Source: Filosporella fistucella
Taxonomy: Eukaryota > Ascomycota > Leotiomycetes > Helotiales
Direction of reading: 5' to 3'
NCBI GenBank assembly: GCA_030077755.1
Contig: JAQJZZ010000010.1
Coordinates: forward strand, 806,001 to 870,000
DNA: 64,000 nucleotides
Shown piece by piece: positions 59,224-64,000 of the stretch (the first letter of the stretch is position 1; each line of letters opens with the position of its first letter). The translations under genes were made by a program, and so were the position numbers. A model generated the notes under the pieces. It saw only the letters and a program-made list of their open reading frames with translations, had not been told where the DNA came from and ran no database searches.

Positions 59224-60999
59224 TCAATACAAGTCTGCCATGAGTCTCTCTTCTGCAACCCTATAGGAGAGGGTGATCAGATCTGGAATGCCATCCACTG
59301 ATATTCGTCTGGCTTCTTCGGCCTCTCTGTCCACAACATACATGTTAGGCAACGTAGCAGTTGGTGCCAAGGATTCTAAGTTGAATCTGGCACAACGAGT
59401 GATCAGCAGCTCCCACCATACAATGAGGTCTGGCTTTGTGCCTTTGTCTTTCATGAGAAGAAACTTCGGTCTCCAGGCAGCTTGCATCTTGGAGTCCTGG
59501 GATTTTAGGATATGCTGCTGAATAATCTTTTCCTTGGCTGTCATTTGGTAGCCTCCTCCCCAAGATCCAAGAAAGTCTGTTTCTTCTAGTCTCATATCCT
59601 TTGCAAGTCTCTCAAAGACCCACCACCACATTTCTGCACTATGATTGAGCCACATATTCTTCCATTTGAGCTTCTTAAGTGTTGGAGCATGTGTTTGTAG
59701 GAATTTGACGAGATGATACGCATCACAGGCTGCCCCATTGAGATTGAGTCTCTCGAGGTGTGGCCAATGGAAATACAAAGCAACGTTCCTCCAGGCAATT
59801 CCAGATTCCAACCGGCGGGTGAGCAGAGCACCATCTTTGCTTACTTTCTCCTCTCCATAAGTAAGGTCAATAGTCTTCAAACAAGTGGCAGCTCTCAGCA
59901 CTTCGCCCAGGATGCAACCATTTCTCTCAGCTTCTTCCGGGCTCTCCCTGCTCTGATCACGCAGCAGGCGCAATTTGATCTTTGTCAGGCTCTGAATGTT
60001 ATACACAAAGTCCGAAACACGCGGCTTGAATAACGACCAGTTGATGAGAAATCTGGTTGGATCTCTGTATAGAGCAGATGCTGCTCGAAAACTATATTCA
60101 AGCTCCATTGGACCGATCCCAGTAGTGTCAATCCTCCGTGAAGGAAGGCTGTCTATAAAATCTCCAATAGCTTGACGAATCTCAAGTGATTCCACTGCAC
60201 CTGAGCGGTAATCATGTTCGATTAATGAAGGTAATTGAGCGAAGAATTTGGAAAAGAACTTCAGCTGAAGATGCTCCTTGACATATATTTGCCGATCTGA
60301 AAGGTTCAAAGCCACTTTATCTTGTCCTGCGAATGTTTTTGAGTGCTCAGCAGCATCCTCTTTATTGACGGAGTATTGTCTCTCATTCCAAGCTTCCAAC
60401 CATGTACTTTGAAACCCCTCCTGGTAAAGCCCATGGTCGTCAAAGAGCATGATATTGTGATTGAAGCGCTTCGCAATTATCGGAATTCCAGATATTTCGG
60501 ATACTCCTCGGAACCTCTCCATGTCCTCCAGAGTATTGACGAAACATACATCTCGGCGCACCTTATCCCTTTCCCTTCCAGGATATGCAAATTGCTTCAA
60601 GCTCTTAAACTTGATAGCTTCCACATACTTTTGCAAAGGTTTCACTTTTCGAAGTCTCAGAATCTCATCTAAAGTAAGCTCATTAGCCAGGAGAAATCGC
60701 ACTACCCATTGACACCCGACACGCATCTTCATGTGCAAAATGGTATTGCCACTGGGTATATGAGTAGCTGGTTCTTTCAGACCGTCCCCCGTCTCCAGTT
60801 GGTTGATCTCGTACAAGAGTCTCTTCATGGTCCGTTTCTTGCGTAGGTTGGATGCTTCGCGCTGGATTGTTTTGCATACATTTTCTGCCAACTCGGGAGG
60901 GAAATTCAGGAGAAGTCTGATGCGTCCCTGTGGGTAGTATGATACTGCGTCTGACACTTGATCTGGGTGGTGTTGTGTAGAGGACCTCACGGACGGCAT
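59224..60999 (-). CDS. Large single-exon protein of unknown function (possible leucine-rich)
   Basis: A 591-aa uninterrupted frame starting MPSVRSSTQHHPDQV. The early helical part has LLLNFPPELAENVCKTI, which could be a weak F-box-like helix, and a His/Asn-poor mid region with CFVNTLEDMERFRGVSEISG. A long C-terminal half shows spaced leucine patterns such as CLKTIDLTYGEEKV, HLERLNLNGAACDAY and TLKKLKWKNMWLN, typical of irregular leucine-rich repeats in fungal F-box-like proteins. No signal peptide or membrane segment. I do not recognise an orthologue. A role as a substrate adaptor for ubiquitin ligase is only a guess from the LRR-like layout. Codon and frame integrity over 1.8 kb support a real gene. 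Confidence 0.75.
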   Translation of the reverse strand: MPSVRSSTQHHPDQVSDAVSYYPQGRIRLLLNFPPELAENVCKTIQREASNLRKKRTMKRLLYEINQLETGDGLKEPATHIPSGNTILHMKMRVGCQWVVRFLLANELTLDEILRLRKVKPLQKYVEAIKFKSLKQFAYPGRERDKVRRDVCFVNTLEDMERFRGVSEISGIPIIAKRFNHNIMLFDDHGLYQEGFQSTWLEAWNERQYSVNKEDAAEHSKTFAGQDKVALNLSDRQIYVKEHLQLKFFSKFFAQLPSLIEHDYRSGAVESLEIRQAIGDFIDSLPSRRIDTTGIGPMELEYSFRAASALYRDPTRFLINWSLFKPRVSDFVYNIQSLTKIKLRLLRDQSRESPEEAERNGCILGEVLRAATCLKTIDLTYGEEKVSKDGALLTRRLESGIAWRNVALYFHWPHLERLNLNGAACDAYHLVKFLQTHAPTLKKLKWKNMWLNHSAEMWWWVFERLAKDMRLEETDFLGSWGGGYQMTAKEKIIQQHILKSQDSKMQAAWRPKFLLMKDKGTKPDLIVWWELLITRCARFNLESLAPTATLPNMYVVDREAEEARRISVDGIPDLITLSYRVAEERLMADLY

Positions 61000-63167
61000 G
61001 ATGCCAGATTTCGAAAGAAAGCTGGCTTGATGGAACGTATTGCAGATGCGTAAAGTAACGAGTGTATTCGGCAGTAGTTAGAGGGGTTTCCAGAAAATGA
61101 TGTACAAAATAGCAGTGTTATGCCAGGACAGGCAAGTGTGAGGATTCTGAGGATGATGTCGTCGTGGTAATGCGCTCCTTCCTTCTGACATGTTTCCACG
61201 TCGCATCAAACGCCTCATCACCACTAGGTGGCGTACAGTAGGTAAGTGAAGCCCTATTGTCCATATATAGGGTAGTACTCTGATATAGATCGCAAACTTA
61301 AAAGGAAATTTATCCAATCACGAAATTTCCAGAAAGCCCTTTACATACCTCCTTTTTACTCAATATACCACTCCCAAGCCATATCTTCTTCACAATACTC
61401 CCTTGCTATGATATCTTTTTTCCACATCTTCAACCTACGGTCAAAGTATATTTTTTTAATGTAATCAAACAAAGACCCCTTTCATTTTGTACAATTGAAT
61501 AAAAATATATGCTTTGATTTATCTTAACAAACGTGAGATATTTCAAGCTTAGGTATACAACAAACTCAATAAGGGGATTTGGTATGACGCTAAAGTCTCA
61601 AATCTGAAAGTAAAATATATAGTCTCTAATATCTTATTATTTAGTTAGAGAATATGGCCTTTTCAAATATTTAACTTGAATATTTAATTCAAATATATAT
61701 TAATATATAAATTCTACGCAAATAGCTATGTAGAAGCGTAACCTTCACCTTCACCTTTACCTTTACTTTTACCTACACTCTTAGTTGCTATGACTTATTC
61801 ACCTCCCAATCCACTTCTTCACCTTCTAATCCAACTCCTTCCCCTCTAAAACACCCGCGTCGCACCTTCCCACTTGAGCTCTAAGAAGCTTATCTCCGAC
61901 ATATATTAACCATCTCCGGCTTAACCCCGAACGACCGCAGCAAAGGATGATGCAAAGACAAGAGACGCATGGTGGCGGTAGCCTGAAGGCAGTACTCCTT
62001 CAATAACCGTAGTCAGTCAGGCAGGGCGAGAAAAGTTTTAAGCATTTTGATGTTCTGCTGGCTCTTTAGTCAATGTCTGGCTTTTATGCAGAGTGCACTA
62101 ACCTGAGCGGTCTACCTCCGGTTAATATCCGGCGTAAATCCGGAAAAATCCGAGGTGGATTTAGAGGGTAGAGGATATAGGGTATCTGGACCTTGTAGTT
62201 TGTACTTGAAAGTACCACGGGACTACGAGGAAAAGTAGTATTTTGAAGTATAACCAAAGTTTGGATATTATAAGTTATCTTTTATTTGTCAAATCTTTGA
62301 ACTTTTGTATTATATCTAAAGTGCAATAAAATATTAAATATTCAAGCGCAAGCCTATTCTCCTTGAAAACTATAAACTATTATATTACTTTAAAAGTGTA
62401 TTTAAGGTTTAAATATTAAAATCTTGTTTCTTGCCATAGATTCTACGAACTTTTGATTTATCATAAAAGTATAATAAAACCATAGACATCAAATACTAAG
62501 CTTATTGTCTTTAGAAAACATGAACTATTATAGCTATTTGAAGGCATAGAAAATGTCAGGACATCACAATTATTTTCAAAGTTCACAAGACATTAGCTGA
62601 ATTTGAATTATCCATCATATTTACTACAGGCATCAGTCAGGCACTTTACATCCCAAATACCCAATACCTAGTACTTCTTCCTTCTCTTCATCCTCTCATC
62701 AAAGCCTCTCCTATCATCCACCGCATGCATCATACAAACACCCTCCCACGCAGCACACTCATCTAGAGTTGAATCCAAGTCCACTCCCAAAACCCTCATG
62801 CAGAGTGCATGCATACCCAAAGCGACCCTCCAAAAATCACAACCCCCAGAGACATAATGCAAAACCTTGGACGACCCGCAAGCAATGGTATTGTAGCAAG
62901 AACAGAGTGTGAGTTTTAAAAAACAAAAGCAAATGAGACCCTCCGAGATCTATTCTAGGAGGCATTTAAAATGAATGCGAGAAAATATGTGTATGTTGGT
63001 AAACAAAACCAACGCCAACTCCGCTATGCAATGATTATAATTCGACGAATGAAGGACTGGCGCCGTTTCCCCCTTCTATGTGTTTCTTTTGCGCATCATG
63101 TTCGTACCGCTCTCGTTGATTAAGTGAAAGGGAAATTTTGATTTGTACAGGTTCATAGGTACTGCGA
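61000..63167. other. AT-rich, repeat-derived intergenic region
   Basis: The sequence becomes strongly AT-rich at about 61440-61760 and again at 62220-62560. In between are ordinary-composition blocks with a CCGG-rich imperfect hairpin near 62114-62164 and a CTTTACC-type degenerate repeat near 61740-61775. A 64-codon minus frame at 62668-62862 has compact composition (FWRVALGMHALCMRV) but no recognised family. The overall picture is a decayed transposon-type region. Confidence 0.55.
62114..62164. repeat. Imperfect CCGG-rich inverted repeat
   Basis: ACCTCCGG on the left faces CCGAGGT on the right, and repeated ATCCGG/AATCCGG units lie between (TCCGGCGTAAATCCGG). This resembles the ends of fungal DNA transposon remnants. 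The family was not identified. Confidence 0.45.
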
Positions 63168-64000
63168 TTATGTACAACCGTTGACAAGTGTATTCGTGGG
63201 CCAATCGTATTTTGTGTCTTTCCAGAGTGTTAAATTTTGGTTGGCATCTATGATAATGTTAGTGAAGTCCCGCATTGCATCATAATCCAACTTACAAGGC
63301 TCTGGGTGTTTCTTGATATAATCGGTCGTTGGGTAACCCTCAGGATCACAAGTCATAGACTCTTGACCCTCCTCCTGATAAATCCTAATGTAATCGATCC
63401 TCATAGTGGCTGGCATCAATTGTGCAAGATTGGCCAAGAACACCGTAGCGAAACTGTTGGACATTCCAAAATTGGCTATAATGGTCATTGGTTCCTCTGG
63501 AATCACTCGTTGACCAATGTTGCCATTTGGTCTCAATGATCGATGATCCACCTTGTAGGTGTAATCATCACCAACAAACCATGAGACATCTCCAGATCCG
63601 CCTGGAGTATATTCAAAGCCATAAGTCTGATAAGCATTGCCATCGTACCACTCATTGTTGAGCCAAGTGACAGCTGACAGTGCCTCTTGGTAAGGGCCAC
63701 CACGGTAAACGTTCATTCCTGTAGTCTGGAAATCATAAATTTCTAGGAAGTTGTAATCTGGTTGGTACCAGATATCGAATGGAGCGATCTGTAGAGATTG
63801 AGATGCAGTACCAGTAGCAGCATCATATTGTCCTGGGCCCATAAATCCAGAACTGGCTTCAATTGCATCGATTTCTGGTGCCGATCGTGAATTTCCTGCA
63901 GATGGATGATCTTGGTTCTTGCAAGTGCATGCTGGTAATCTCATTCCGGGCAATAGACTCAAACCATCAGTCGAACTCTGATTTGCTGTGATACCCGCAT
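63168..64000 (-). CDS. Beta-glucan synthesis protein KRE6/SKN1 (C-terminal part)
   Basis: The gene runs off the right edge. Exon 2 is 63247-63168 and exon 1 extends from 63296 to beyond 64000. A 48-nt intron (63295-63248) is cut between HPEP and YANQNLTLWKD; its length is a multiple of three. The visible part belongs to the GH16-like SKN1/KRE6 family: SAPEIDAIEASSG, YGFEYTPGGSGDVSW, VGDDYTYKVDHRSL, EEPMTIIANFGMSNSF, MRIDYIRIYQEEGQ and the tail SMTCDPEGYPTTDYIKKHPE. The catalytic-type EIDAIEA is present. These type II Golgi/ER membrane proteins are needed for beta-1,6-glucan in the cell wall. The anchor and N-terminus lie off the window. Confidence 0.93.
   Translation of the reverse strand, partial: AGITANQSSTDGLSLLPGMRLPACTCKNQDHPSAGNSRSAPEIDAIEASSGFMGPGQYDAATGTASQSLQIAPFDIWYQPDYNFLEIYDFQTTGMNVYRGGPYQEALSAVTWLNNEWYDGNAYQTYGFEYTPGGSGDVSWFVGDDYTYKVDHRSLRPNGNIGQRVIPEEPMTIIANFGMSNSFATVFLANLAQLMPATMRIDYIRIYQEEGQESMTCDPEGYPTTDYIKKHPEPCKLDYDAMRDFTNIIIDANQNLTLWKDTKYDWPTNTLVNGCT

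Noticed and set aside
62668..62862. 64-codon frame with ordered-looking composition
   Set aside because: Short, no family recognised, and no joining exon found in the surrounding AT-rich DNA.

Overview
This window looks like nuclear DNA of a filamentous ascomycete. Genes sit on both strands and most carry 0-4 short introns of about 45-120 nt with GTAAGT-like donors, CTAAC/CTGAC-like branch sites and CAG/TAG acceptors. The gene content (dicer, Stc1-domain protein, Ime2-type kinase, Hpt protein, fungal-only wall and mannosyl enzymes) is fungal. Resemblance of several proteins to family members I remember suggests Leotiomycetes (Helotiales), but that is an inference without a search. I rebuilt exon structures by hand from splice signals and frame continuity. 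No tRNA, rRNA or CRISPR was recognised.

Layout. 1-1.7 kb: 5' part of a DUF7514-like gene (minus), running off the left edge. 3.8-5.3 kb: Stc1-domain zinc protein (minus). 5.3-11.7 kb: gene-poor, ending in the long leader of an Ime2/RCK-type kinase (11.7-14.2 kb). 17.3-21.9 kb: complete dicer-like protein of DCL-2 size (minus), divergent from a 2H-phosphoesterase (AKAP7-like) gene. 24.6-25.2 kb: Hpt phosphotransfer protein (YPD1). 25.2-30.1 kb: gene-poor. 30.1-33.1 kb: coiled-coil protein with a 1.5-kb intron. 33.9-34.8 kb: broken cysteine-repeat ORF. 37.3-38.2 kb: C2H2-like protein. 40.1-42.3 kb: Hsp70-like ATPase (minus). 43.1-44.5 kb: RCC1-like protein. 44.6-45.7 kb: proteasome alpha-2 (minus). 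46.2-47.4 kb: RING-CH membrane protein. 47.9-49.7 kb: decayed mannose-6-phosphate isomerase pseudogene (minus). 50.5-51.6 kb: GT34 mannosyltransferase. 52.4-54.2 kb: sphingosine-1-phosphate lyase. 54.4-55.7 kb: membrane-anchored SGNH-like protein (minus). 57.0-58.5 kb: mitochondrial pyruvate dehydrogenase kinase. 59.2-61.0 kb: large single-exon protein of unknown function (minus). 61.0-63.2 kb: AT-rich, repeat-derived stretch. 63.2-64 kb: 3' part of a KRE6/SKN1 glucan-synthesis gene (minus).

How it fits together. Most genes are unrelated housekeeping, signalling and wall-biogenesis functions. The link that stands out is RNA silencing. A dicer and an Stc1-domain protein (in fission yeast, Stc1 bridges RNAi and heterochromatin) lie about 12 kb apart, and the dicer shares a roughly 0.44-kb divergent promoter with a putative RNA phosphoesterase. 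The second theme is repeat-type decay: AT-rich islands, a diverged direct repeat, one oversized intron and one clear pseudogene. I did not find a wholly new multi-gene system; the silencing neighbourhood and the oversized insert-bearing introns are the best leads.
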